From the NCBI GenBank assembly GCA_946405575.1, contig CAMJHP010000031.1:1-33605 (forward strand): a stretch of DNA of 33,605 bases. The letters run 5' to 3'. The position numbers and the translations under genes are program-made. Under the pieces are notes generated by a model. It was not told the origin of the DNA, made no database searches, and saw nothing but the letters and a program-made list of their open reading frames with translations. Numbering within the stretch: position 1 is the first letter of the stretch; each line of letters starts with the position of its first letter. Shown piece by piece: positions 13,772-21,048 of the stretch. This DNA is from an uncultured Bacteroidales bacterium (GTDB lineage: Bacteria; Bacteroidota; Bacteroidia; Bacteroidales; F082).

Positions 13772-14861
13772 ACTTTCCTTTCTCTGTGATTATCACATCA
13801 ATCGCCCCCACACCGAACTTGGCGATGCTGGCCATGCGGTTTTCAGTGTTCTTGTAGTTCTTCAGTTCCTCGATGATGGCGTTTTTCAGCACGCCATTGC
13901 CCACACCGTGGATGAAAGTCACCTTATTGTATTCAGCAGCGATGGCACTGTCAAGCATTTTCTTGAAATAGTCCGTCTGGATCTTAAACATATCGTGGCT
14001 TGACATACCCAAAATATTGTCAACCAACTCGCCGATGTGCAAGTCAACAATCGCCTCACCTGGTGCCACTCTATGTTTGTCAATAGGCGATTCCTTCTTC
14101 ACCAAATCCTTTGCATGGGCCTGTGAGCCCACACCTTCCTTCAAAATCTTGGTGAAATCGCTGTCGCCATGCTTCAAAGCGATGAGTTCAGAGAGGCAGA
14201 TCATCACCGACTTCTCCCCCAAGATGCCAGAAGGTAGGTAGCTACCTTCCTTGTAGAAGCGTCCGGGACGCAACGAGAAAGGTGCATTCAGCGGAAGCAG
14301 CACGCAATCGGAGGTTTCGGCGGTCAAAATGGCTTGTACCACGCCGTTGAGCCAATACTCAAGGTCGTCGCGCGAGATGGTCTCGATGACAATTTTCTCG
14401 TATTTGTCGACTTGGCCGTAATCCACATTGGCGAACTTGTCTTCCTCCTTGATGGTGAAGGTGTAGAGCATCTCGTAAGGCGTGTGATTGACCAGCACCA
14501 CATCGAGCGGTCCCGTTAGGAGCCACTGCTGCTCGTGCGGAACAAAAGCAATGTAAACGCCTTCCTTCTCTGCCTCTTTCGCAAAACGGCGCAGACCACC
14601 TTTTCGGGCCTCTTCAGCCTGTTGTTGTTTGAGAAGTTCCTGACCTTGAACCTCTTTCTGCACCTTTTCGACAATTTCCTGTTGTTTTGTTGGAGCAGGC
14701 ATAGAACGATAATCGAGTACCAAATCCGTAATCAAAGTAGGAATTTCGAAGCCATCTTCCACCTCGACCATCACCATACGGGAGTCTATGATTTTCGTGA
14801 TCTTTCCTCCACCGACGGTGCTAAGGAAGTTCACTTTATCGCCAATTTTGAATTCTGCCAT
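13770..14861 (-). CDS. DUF2027 / Smr-domain protein
   Basis: A 363-residue cytoplasmic protein. The N-terminal ~50 residues form a small beta domain (KIGDKVNFLSTVGGGKITKI, VEVEDGFEIPTL). A Glu/Gln-rich coiled-coil linker spans ~55-100. The DUF2027 beta domain covers ~100-225. The C-terminal Smr domain (~265-360) has DLHIGEL (D273 L H275) and HGVGNGVLK (318-326), the Smr signature. Smr domains bind nucleic acids and some nick DNA or RNA; in MutS2 they act on recombination intermediates or stalled ribosomes (family knowledge). The role of DUF2027 proteins is unknown. The start at 14861 follows a -7 box at 14882-14889 and avoids an upstream ATG preceding it. Confidence 0.9.
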   Translation of the reverse strand: MAEFKIGDKVNFLSTVGGGKITKIIDSRMVMVEVEDGFEIPTLITDLVLDYRSMPAPTKQQEIVEKVQKEVQGQELLKQQQAEEARKGGLRRFAKEAEKEGVYIAFVPHEQQWLLTGPLDVVLVNHTPYEMLYTFTIKEEDKFANVDYGQVDKYEKIVIETISRDDLEYWLNGVVQAILTAETSDCVLLPLNAPFSLRPGRFYKEGSYLPSGILGEKSVMICLSELIALKHGDSDFTKILKEGVGSQAHAKDLVKKESPIDKHRVAPGEAIVDLHIGELVDNILGMSSHDMFKIQTDYFKKMLDSAIAAEYNKVTFIHGVGNGVLKNAIIEELKNYKNTENRMASIAKFGVGAIDVIITEKGK

Positions 14862-14881
14862 TGTATTTCGATTTTGAGGTG

Positions 14882-14889
14882 CAAAAATA
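14882..14889 (-). promoter_or_regulatory. -7 box of the DUF2027/Smr gene
   Basis: On the minus strand this reads TATTTTTG, a match to TAnnTTTG, about 20 bp before the ATG at 14861. It lies back to back with the rightward box at 14912-14919. Confidence 0.55.
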
Positions 14890-14911
14890 CACAATTTTGG
14901 CAGATTTTTTG

Positions 14912-14919
14912 TATCTTCG
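14912..14919 (+). promoter_or_regulatory. -7 box of the MbnP/MbnH pair
   Basis: TATCTTCG is one base from TAnnTTTG and lies 23 bp before the ATG at 14943. There is no convincing -33 element. Confidence 0.4.
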
Positions 14920-14942
14920 CCGCTGAAAATACATATGAGAGA

Positions 14943-15878
14943 ATGAAACCAAGACTACTTGTAGTACTATTAGCTTTATTGGCGGTGGCCTGCTCCAAGC
15001 CCAATGACAATGCTGAAATCGACCTCAACATCGACTATGAGGTCAACGGAAAGCATTTGGTTATCGACACTTTATGCTATGTCAACGAGGCTGGAAACAA
15101 GTTTCTCATCACCGAAATACAATGGTTTTTGTCGAACATCGAGTTTCAAGACGAGCGTGGTGGATGGCATATTCTGCAACATCAGAATGATATGGATGTT
15201 TTGTCCCTCCCGCAAGATAGGATTTTCTATTTCGACACTAATATTACTAAAAATCAAACTATTGGAATGGGATCTATTCCGATTGGAAAGTACACAACAA
15301 TACGTTTTACCTTTGGATTGAACGAGGTGGACAACCAAACAGGTTTATTCACCGACCCACCCGAGTCGGATATGTTTTGGCCCGATATGTTGGGCGGAGG
15401 CTACCACTACATGAAACTGAATGGCAAGTATTTGGATACAGAAGGTCGCCTCACACCTTTGGCTATACACCTCGGTATCGGACAAAACGAAGACTGCACA
15501 GAGTTTTATCAAAACTACTTCATCGTGGAATTGCCCATAGATTTCACCGTCAAAGCGAACACTGAAAACCAACTTAACCTGACCATGGTCATCGACAACT
15601 GGTTCCGCAATCCCCATACCATCGACTTCAACGAATTTGGGAGTCACATCATGCAGGATCAAGTCGCGCAGCGATTCCTAAAAGACAACGGGAAAGACGT
15701 GTTCAGAATCGGGAAGCCTACTGACAATGAAAACAATACCATCATGGAAAAAGATAATAAACTGGCAGAAAAATTCAATAATGTGATGCAAAAGGCCGCA
15801 CCCAAGCCGCATTTTTGGAGTTGGGAAAGTGTTAAGGAGAGAATTGAGAATTCAAAGATTCAAGATTCAAAGATTTAA
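14943..15878 (+). CDS. MbnP-like copper-binding lipoprotein
   Basis: A 311-residue lipoprotein (signal MKPRLLVVLLALLAVAC, C17). It carries MbnP-family features: the early pair ITEIQWFLSNIEF (~57-68), the F-G-L strand FTFGLNE, and MFWPDMLGGGYHYMKLNG (144-161, with W146). The latter corresponds to the family's MFW...GY.F.KLEG block. The di-haem gene follows after 33 bp, as in MbnP/MbnH pairs. In the characterised methanotroph pair, MbnH oxidises a Trp of MbnP to kynurenine, which helps bind Cu(I) (established knowledge). Whether that happens here is inference. The C-terminal ~35 residues end in ENSKIQDSKI, encoded by short direct repeats, and look like a recent extension. Confidence 0.8.
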   Translation: MKPRLLVVLLALLAVACSKPNDNAEIDLNIDYEVNGKHLVIDTLCYVNEAGNKFLITEIQWFLSNIEFQDERGGWHILQHQNDMDVLSLPQDRIFYFDTNITKNQTIGMGSIPIGKYTTIRFTFGLNEVDNQTGLFTDPPESDMFWPDMLGGGYHYMKLNGKYLDTEGRLTPLAIHLGIGQNEDCTEFYQNYFIVELPIDFTVKANTENQLNLTMVIDNWFRNPHTIDFNEFGSHIMQDQVAQRFLKDNGKDVFRIGKPTDNENNTIMEKDNKLAEKFNNVMQKAAPKPHFWSWESVKERIENSKIQDSKI

Positions 15879-15911
15879 GTTTGTTGAATCGTTGATTGTT
15901 TAATTGATTTG

Positions 15912-16976
15912 ATGATGAGTACATTGAAGGGTATTTGTGGGCTGTTGATTTGGTTTCTAGCAATTATAGCAAGTTCTTGCAAGCCAGAGGGAACCCACTA
16001 CCAACAGACACCATACGAATTGCTGCAACCTTCCTATTTCCCGTCGAAGAACAACATCCCTTCCGACAATCCCATGACCGAGGAAGGTGTGGCTTTAGGT
16101 AGAAAACTCTTTTATGATTCACGTTTATCGGGTCGCGACGGTACGGATGGCATCCGTAGCTGCTCCTCTTGCCATCATCAGGATAAGAGTTTTGAATATG
16201 GCGCACCAACGGGTACACACCATGCCATGCTGCCATTGATTAACTTGGCTTGGAATAGAACAGGCTTGGGCTGGAATGGTGGCGTGGCCACTTTGGAAGA
16301 CATGGTTTTGGCGGCAGTCACGAGTCCCGTGGAAATCAATGCAGACACCAATCAAGTGGTCAAGTATTTGCAAAAAACCGACGACTATCCCGAATTGTTC
16401 GATAAAGCCTTTGGAAGCCGTGAGATCACCTTTGTCAATGTCGAAAAAGCCATAGCCCAATTTGTGCGGAGTTTGGTCTCTGCCGACAGCAAATTCGACC
16501 GCTATCTTCGTGGAGAAGAGGAACTTACTGAAGACGAATTGGCTGGTTATGAACTATTCTGCACCGAAGAAGGCGCAGACTGTTTCCATTGCCATGGTGG
16601 CGGCGGCCTGGCCTTGATGACCACCAATCTGTTTTACAACAACGGCTTGGACGACGAGTTCAACGACCCTGAAGACCGTTCCGCCATTACGGGAAGCCAT
16701 TGGGACCGAGGTGCTTATAAAGCTCCAACCCTACGCAACATTGCTGTTTCAGCACCTTATATGCATGATGGGCGTTTCACCACCTTGGACGAGGTCATCG
16801 ACTTCTACAGCGAGGGCGTGAAAGACTCCGAAAACATCAACCCGCTGATGCACCATGTGATGGACGGCGGCGTGAGGCTTACGGATATTGAAAAAACGCA
16901 GTTGAAGTCGTTTCTCAACACTTTGACGGATGAGACGTTTTTGAATAGTCCAAACTACGATAATCCAAACAAATAA
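15912..16976 (+). CDS. Di-haem cytochrome c peroxidase/MauG-family lipoprotein (MbnH-like)
   Basis: A 354-residue protein with lipoprotein signal GLLIWFLAIIASSC (C23). Two haem c motifs are present: CSSCH (84-88) in domain 1 and CFHCH (224-228) in domain 2. Family motifs include LGRKLFYDSRLS, PLINLAWN, FVRSLVSADSKFDRY, APTLRNIAVSAPYMHDGRF and LDEVIDFY. The Met of APYMHDGRF is the usual distal ligand position of the electron-transfer haem in peroxidases. Enzymes of this family reduce H2O2 or use it to oxidise a partner protein. Pairing with the MbnP-like gene just upstream suggests maturation of that protein. ATG 15915 is an alternative start. MITE copy 3 begins two bases after the stop. Confidence 0.9.
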   Translation: MMSTLKGICGLLIWFLAIIASSCKPEGTHYQQTPYELLQPSYFPSKNNIPSDNPMTEEGVALGRKLFYDSRLSGRDGTDGIRSCSSCHHQDKSFEYGAPTGTHHAMLPLINLAWNRTGLGWNGGVATLEDMVLAAVTSPVEINADTNQVVKYLQKTDDYPELFDKAFGSREITFVNVEKAIAQFVRSLVSADSKFDRYLRGEEELTEDELAGYELFCTEEGADCFHCHGGGGLALMTTNLFYNNGLDDEFNDPEDRSAITGSHWDRGAYKAPTLRNIAVSAPYMHDGRFTTLDEVIDFYSEGVKDSENINPLMHHVMDGGVRLTDIEKTQLKSFLNTLTDETFLNSPNYDNPNK

Positions 16977-16978
16977 TT

Positions 16979-17117
16979 ATCACAAAACATGCAAAACCTA
17001 CAAAACACAATTCTTGTTTTGGCAAAGGAAAGCACGCCAACCATCGGCTTTTCAGCGGCGACTCGGTTGCGAAGCCGCCTTACCAGATAAGTTTTGACAG
17101 TTTTGTAGGTTTTGTGA
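16979..17117 (-). repeat. MITE-like palindromic element, copy 3 (core inverted)
   Basis: A 139-bp copy with the same ends as the other two: ATCACAAAACATGCAAAACC and, at the right, the complement of GTCACAAAACCTACAAAAC. The core reads as the reverse complement of copies 1 and 2: the AGGAAAGC...GCCAACC...GGCTTT hairpin comes first and the GCGACT-CGGTTG-type hairpin second. It is more diverged than the other pair. It fills the gap between the di-haem and radical SAM genes. Confidence 0.72.
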
Positions 17118-17132
17118 CAAAAAAAAGAAACT

Positions 17133-18143
17133 ATGCTATTTCCTTGGGGCGATGAACGGCGATTCAACAGTTACAGCAACTACTTCAAAAAGCAGTTCGG
17201 TGGACGTGTGCAGAAAATCAGCATCGATGCGGGTTTTAGTTGTCCCAATCGGGATGGGAAAATCAGTACGGGAGGGTGCACGTTTTGTAGCAACGAGGCT
17301 TTCAATCCTTCGTATTGTCGGCCAGAAAAGTCCATCAAACAGCAGATTGAGGAAGGCATTGAGTTTCACCAAAGGCGTTATCGCAGGGCGAATAAGTATC
17401 TAGCTTATTTTCAGCCGTTTTCGAACACTTACAAGCCGTTGGAGGAGTTGAAGAGGATTTATGAACAGGCTTTGGAACCCATAGATTCCATCCCCACACA
17501 TCCCTGCACACGGAATGACATGCCTTCCAACCAACCAAAAATCATCGGTATCGTCATTGGGACAAGACCGGATTTGGTTGACGAAGACCTTTTGCAATAC
17601 CTCAACGAGATACAAAATACACATTATGTGATGCTGGAATACGGTGTGGAAAGCGTTTATGACGAGACTTTGAAACGCGTCAACCGTGGGCACGACTTCG
17701 CCACAGCGGAACGCGCCATCCGTATGACCGCAGAATACGGCATCCCTTGTGGGGCACATTTCATCTTCGGCCTGCCCGGCGAAACCAAAGCCATGATGCT
17801 CGATGCCGCCGACATCATCTCACAACTGCCTTTGACTACAGTCAAGTTCCACCAACTGCAGATCTTCAAGGGCACCAAACTGGCTAAGGAATACCTTGAG
17901 CATCCCGAGCATTTCCATCTCTTCGACCTGGAGGAATACATCGATTTCGTCATCGACTTTGCCGAACGACTGAATCCTGACATTGTCATTGAACGCTTCG
18001 CGGGAGAAGTGCCGCCGCGTTATCTCGTTTCCGAGCCTTGGATGAAATTGCGGTATGACGAGGTTTTGAGCCGCATCGAAAAACGAATGGAAGAAAGAAA
18101 CACTTGGCAGGGAAAAGAATTCGCTCTACATCCAGCTAGCTGA
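17133..18143 (+). CDS. TIGR01212-family radical SAM protein (YhcC-like)
   Basis: A 336-residue cytoplasmic radical SAM protein. The family signature is present: RVQKISIDAGFSCPNRDG, then GGCTFCSNEAF with the iron-sulphur cysteines in C-PNRDGKISTGG-C-TF-C. Further motifs are YFQPFSNTY, IGTRPD, LEYGVESVYDETLKRVNRGH, GAHFIFGLPGE and KFHQLQIFKGT. The reaction is unknown; relatives have been linked to sulphur or tRNA-related chemistry only loosely. Compared with the family, ~20 extra residues (EPIDSIPTHPCTRNDMPSNQ) sit between the ..YEQAL helix and KIIGIVIGTRPD. They coincide with a repeat-like DNA segment at 17482-17520. The frame is kept, so the gene may still work. Confidence 0.9.
   Translation: MLFPWGDERRFNSYSNYFKKQFGGRVQKISIDAGFSCPNRDGKISTGGCTFCSNEAFNPSYCRPEKSIKQQIEEGIEFHQRRYRRANKYLAYFQPFSNTYKPLEELKRIYEQALEPIDSIPTHPCTRNDMPSNQPKIIGIVIGTRPDLVDEDLLQYLNEIQNTHYVMLEYGVESVYDETLKRVNRGHDFATAERAIRMTAEYGIPCGAHFIFGLPGETKAMMLDAADIISQLPLTTVKFHQLQIFKGTKLAKEYLEHPEHFHLFDLEEYIDFVIDFAERLNPDIVIERFAGEVPPRYLVSEPWMKLRYDEVLSRIEKRMEERNTWQGKEFALHPAS
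17482..17520 (+). repeat. Repeat-like insertion inside the radical SAM gene
   Basis: The segment opens with TAGATTCCATCC and closes with CACGGAATGACA. The ends GATTCC and GGAATG are partly complementary. This framing (TAGATTC...GAATGACA) resembles a dispersed palindromic repeat seen in many bacterial genomes (from memory, not searched). It adds about 20 codons in frame at a place where the family has none. Confidence 0.4.
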
Positions 18144-18154
18144 CAAAAAAGTTG

Positions 18155-18162
18155 TATTTTTG
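18155..18162 (+). promoter_or_regulatory. -7 box of the SH3-protein gene
   Basis: TATTTTTG matches TAnnTTTG, 22 bp before the ATG at 18185. It is followed by a small stem, TGAGG (18161-18165) with CCTCA (18175-18179), in the leader. Confidence 0.45.
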
Positions 18163-18184
18163 AGGCATTCAAAACCTCATTATT

Positions 18185-19180
18185 ATGACAAAACATACTA
18201 TCTTTTCGAAAATGGGAAAGGCCTTTGTAGTCTTCGCTTCAGCCTTAGTATTCAGCGCCTTCATGAGTGGCGATGACAATAATGCACAGCGTTTCAAGGA
18301 CGCTGCAATGAACCTCGATAAGACCAGCCATATCTTGGTTGATGAGTATGACTATTGGCCGGAATGTGGCATCCGTGTCACGGGAAGCCATCTGGCCTCC
18401 CTTATTTCCTTAAATGAGTTGCAGGAAATGCTTCCCTGTCCACTTTATGTATCAGGGCCGCATCATGACAAGCAGTGGGACCTCCATAACGAGGAAGATT
18501 TTGGACATTACAACCCAGAGGCCATCGAATATCTTGCCGGCCTCGCACAAAAAGTGGCATCCGACAAAAAATTCGTAAAGCTGAGCAAACCTCTCATCGA
18601 TAGTTACTTATACCGTCAGATGCACATTATGATGGTCATTCACGACGCACTTTATGATGGCACCTATAGCCAAGAAGAACGCGAAAGGATTTTCAACACA
18701 TCCGTTGAAACAAAAGGCTGGGAATTTGATGATTATGATGCCGGTTTTTATTTGAATCGCTTGAAACTTGATGACGACAGCTATGTCTTTTCCAACATTA
18801 GTTATCGTTTCCTCCATTTTTGGGCACGCCGTTGGAGCGATGGCACCATTGAGCCATTCTACCAAGGACTCAGCACCATTTTCAAGGCATACTACCCTGA
18901 ATATGAGTATTCTACTGAAAGGTATCTGATACCTGATGAGGAATGGTTCGAGGAAGGAGGATATGAAGAAGAGGTCTTTGTTGTCATCGATGGCTCTGAA
19001 CTTCGTTTGAGGTTGGGACCTTCAACGAGTGCCGATACCTTCAAATGGGGCGATGGTTCTAATCGCCATCCAAAAGTAGGCGAGCGATTCTTGTATCTCG
19101 GTGAAGAAGGCGATTTCTACAAGATTGACTTCCACGGCCATGCGCTCTGGGTATCGAAGAAGTTTACGCATTTGGAGTGA
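18185..19180 (+). CDS. Exported protein with C-terminal SH3-like domain
   Basis: A 331-residue protein with an N-terminal signal (GKAFVVFASALVFSAFMSG). The central ~220 residues are unrecognised, aromatic- and acid-rich, and mostly helical (HYNPEAIEYLAGLAQKVASD, LYRQMHIMMVIHDALYDG, YRFLHFWARRWSDGTIEPFY). The last ~65 residues look like a bacterial SH3 domain: VIDGSELRLRLGPSTSADTF, VGERFLYLGEEGDFYKIDFH, HALWVSKKFTHLE. Such domains often bind cell wall or peptide ligands, so a periplasmic or surface role is likely. It is monocistronic by appearance, with its own promoter box and a terminator-like hairpin after it. Confidence 0.75.
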   Translation: MTKHTIFSKMGKAFVVFASALVFSAFMSGDDNNAQRFKDAAMNLDKTSHILVDEYDYWPECGIRVTGSHLASLISLNELQEMLPCPLYVSGPHHDKQWDLHNEEDFGHYNPEAIEYLAGLAQKVASDKKFVKLSKPLIDSYLYRQMHIMMVIHDALYDGTYSQEERERIFNTSVETKGWEFDDYDAGFYLNRLKLDDDSYVFSNISYRFLHFWARRWSDGTIEPFYQGLSTIFKAYYPEYEYSTERYLIPDEEWFEEGGYEEEVFVVIDGSELRLRLGPSTSADTFKWGDGSNRHPKVGERFLYLGEEGDFYKIDFHGHALWVSKKFTHLE

Positions 19181-19206
19181 TTTCGGTCGCGCAGAGCATT
19201 ATGACG

Positions 19207-19236
19207 ACGGTGTGCCTCTCAGGTGCACCGTTATTT
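19207..19236 (+). terminator. Terminator-like hairpin after the SH3-protein gene
   Basis: ACGGTG (19207-19212) pairs with CACCGT (19226-19231). The stem extends inward through G·T pairs to a TCTCA loop, and TTATTTTG follows. Confidence 0.55.
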
Positions 19237-19244
19237 TGTCAAAA

Positions 19245-19278
19245 TTTGGCTCAAGTGTTACTATTTAGCTAATTTTTG
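19245..19278 (+). promoter_or_regulatory. Probable promoter of the subtilase pair
   Basis: TTTG (19245-19248) lies about 21 bp upstream of TAATTTTTG (19270-19278), a one-base-longer version of TAnnTTTG. The spacing is close to the Bacteroidota norm. The ATG is at 19317. Confidence 0.4.
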
Positions 19279-19316
19279 CGCCTAATAATTAAACTTGAAT
19301 AATTTAAACTTGGATA

Positions 19317-21044
19317 ATGAAAAGACTTATCTTTATCTTCACCGTGCTATTTCTCTGCCTCAACTGTCTTGTCGCACAGTCCGTCATCGACCCTGAGCTT
19401 GAAGCAGAGATGCAACACTTTGGAAATGAGGAAAAAACAAAGGTTGTCATCCTCCTTTCGGAGCAATCTGATGCAATGGCTTTGCTTCGTGAGGCTGAGT
19501 TTTTCACCTCCAAACAGGAACAACGACAATTTGTTATTGAGACCTTGAAACGGCAGGCCGAAACCGCTCAATATGAATTGATTGGACTTTTGAACGAGAT
19601 GGCGCACAACGGTATGGTGGAGGACATCCAATCGTTTTGGCTTGTGAATTGCATCAGTTGCAAAGCCGATAAAGCAGCCATCAACGACTTGGCGCAGCAC
19701 AGCGACATCATGACGATTTACCACTGCCAAGAAGACCAATGGATTTTTGAAAACGAGGCCACGCCTGCCCCGAGAGGAAATGGGCGCGAAATCACCCAAA
19801 ACCTGCTGCAAGTCAATGCGCCGCAGGTGTGGGAACAAGGCTATATGGGCGCAGGTGTTTTAATTGCTGTCATTGACACGGGCATCCGCCTCGACCATGC
19901 CGACTTGGCCGGTCGCCTTTGGGATGGCGGCGCGGAGTATCCCCATCACGGCTACGATTTCTACTACCACGACAACGACCCTTCCGATGATTGGGGACAC
20001 GGCACGCATGTAGCTGGAACCATTTGTGGCACAGGAGCTTCTGGTTCACAGACGGGCATCGCTCCAGAGGCCACCATCATGGCTTTGAAAACCTTCAACA
20101 GCGATGGTGTTGGTGAAGAAACCCATTGGGTGGCCGCCATGCAGTTCGCTTTAGAGCATGGTGTCGACTTGATGAACATGTCGTTGGGCCGACCCCAACC
20201 CAACGCTGCACAGAAACTGATGACGCGCCAGGCTTGCGACAACACTTTGGCAGCAGGCGTGGTGGTGGCAGCCTGCGCAGGCAACATCCGACAAATGCAG
20301 TTTATGGTGCCCGTACCGAACAACATCTATACTCCGGGGGACTGTCCGCCGCCGCATCTGCACGAAGACCAGTTGGTTAATGCAGGCGGAACAAGTTGCG
20401 TGATTTGCGTGGGCGCGGTGAATTACGACAACACTATCGCCTCATTCTCATCCGAAGGCCCTTCGCAATGGACTGATGTGTCAGCATACAACGACTATCC
20501 CTATACGGCGGGCAGCACGACCGCGATTGGCCTCATCCGTCCCGATATTTGTGCTCCGGGTGTGCAAATCAAGTCATTGGATTTCAATACCACCGACGGC
20601 TACACCTTGATGGACGGCACTTCGATGGCCACGCCCTTGGTGGCCGGTACCATCGCCCTGATGCTCTCCAAAAACCACGAGCTCACGCCCGCGCAAATCG
20701 ACGAGATTCTTGAGCGCACCGCTGTAAAACTCACTGAGCACAAGAGCAATGACTTCGGCTCAGGCCTTTTGGATGCTTTGGCCGCCGTGAATGCCGTAGA
20801 CTATGACGGCATCGAAGAGATACGAAATGAAGCGCAAGTTTATCCCAATCCAAGCACGGGGGATTTCACCATTGCAGGAGAGGGAATCCATAGGGTTTCC
20901 GTGTTTTCTATTGAAGGCAAGTTGCTGAAAACCATTGAAATAAACGAAAACAAATGCCGCATCGAAGACTTGACGAACGGCGTTTATTTATTGAAAATCG
21001 ACACGGAGAACGGTGTCATCGTGAACAAAATCGTGAAATTGTAA
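19317..21044 (+). CDS. Subtilisin-like serine protease (S8) with T9SS sorting domain, copy 1
   Basis: A 575-residue secreted protease. The signal peptide is MKRLIFIFTVLFLCLNCLVAQ, with a propeptide-like region to ~155. The S8 domain has the catalytic triad D187 (VIDTGI), H228 (GHGTHVAGT) and S436 (DGTSMATP), with oxyanion N323 (CAGN). The C-terminal ~75 residues are a type A T9SS sorting domain: VYPNPSTGDFTI, then VSVFSIEGKLLKTIEI, ending NGVYLLKIDTENG...NKIVKL. It should cross the outer membrane by type IX secretion and be attached or released. A paralogue follows 4 bp downstream, so they form one operon. Confidence 0.93.
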   Translation: MKRLIFIFTVLFLCLNCLVAQSVIDPELEAEMQHFGNEEKTKVVILLSEQSDAMALLREAEFFTSKQEQRQFVIETLKRQAETAQYELIGLLNEMAHNGMVEDIQSFWLVNCISCKADKAAINDLAQHSDIMTIYHCQEDQWIFENEATPAPRGNGREITQNLLQVNAPQVWEQGYMGAGVLIAVIDTGIRLDHADLAGRLWDGGAEYPHHGYDFYYHDNDPSDDWGHGTHVAGTICGTGASGSQTGIAPEATIMALKTFNSDGVGEETHWVAAMQFALEHGVDLMNMSLGRPQPNAAQKLMTRQACDNTLAAGVVVAACAGNIRQMQFMVPVPNNIYTPGDCPPPHLHEDQLVNAGGTSCVICVGAVNYDNTIASFSSEGPSQWTDVSAYNDYPYTAGSTTAIGLIRPDICAPGVQIKSLDFNTTDGYTLMDGTSMATPLVAGTIALMLSKNHELTPAQIDEILERTAVKLTEHKSNDFGSGLLDALAAVNAVDYDGIEEIRNEAQVYPNPSTGDFTIAGEGIHRVSVFSIEGKLLKTIEINENKCRIEDLTNGVYLLKIDTENGVIVNKIVKL

Positions 21045-21048
21045 AACC

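Noticed and set aside
14535..14942. Upstream extension of the MbnP-like frame
   Set aside because: It is antisense to the DUF2027/Smr gene, and the lipoprotein signal begins exactly at 14943.
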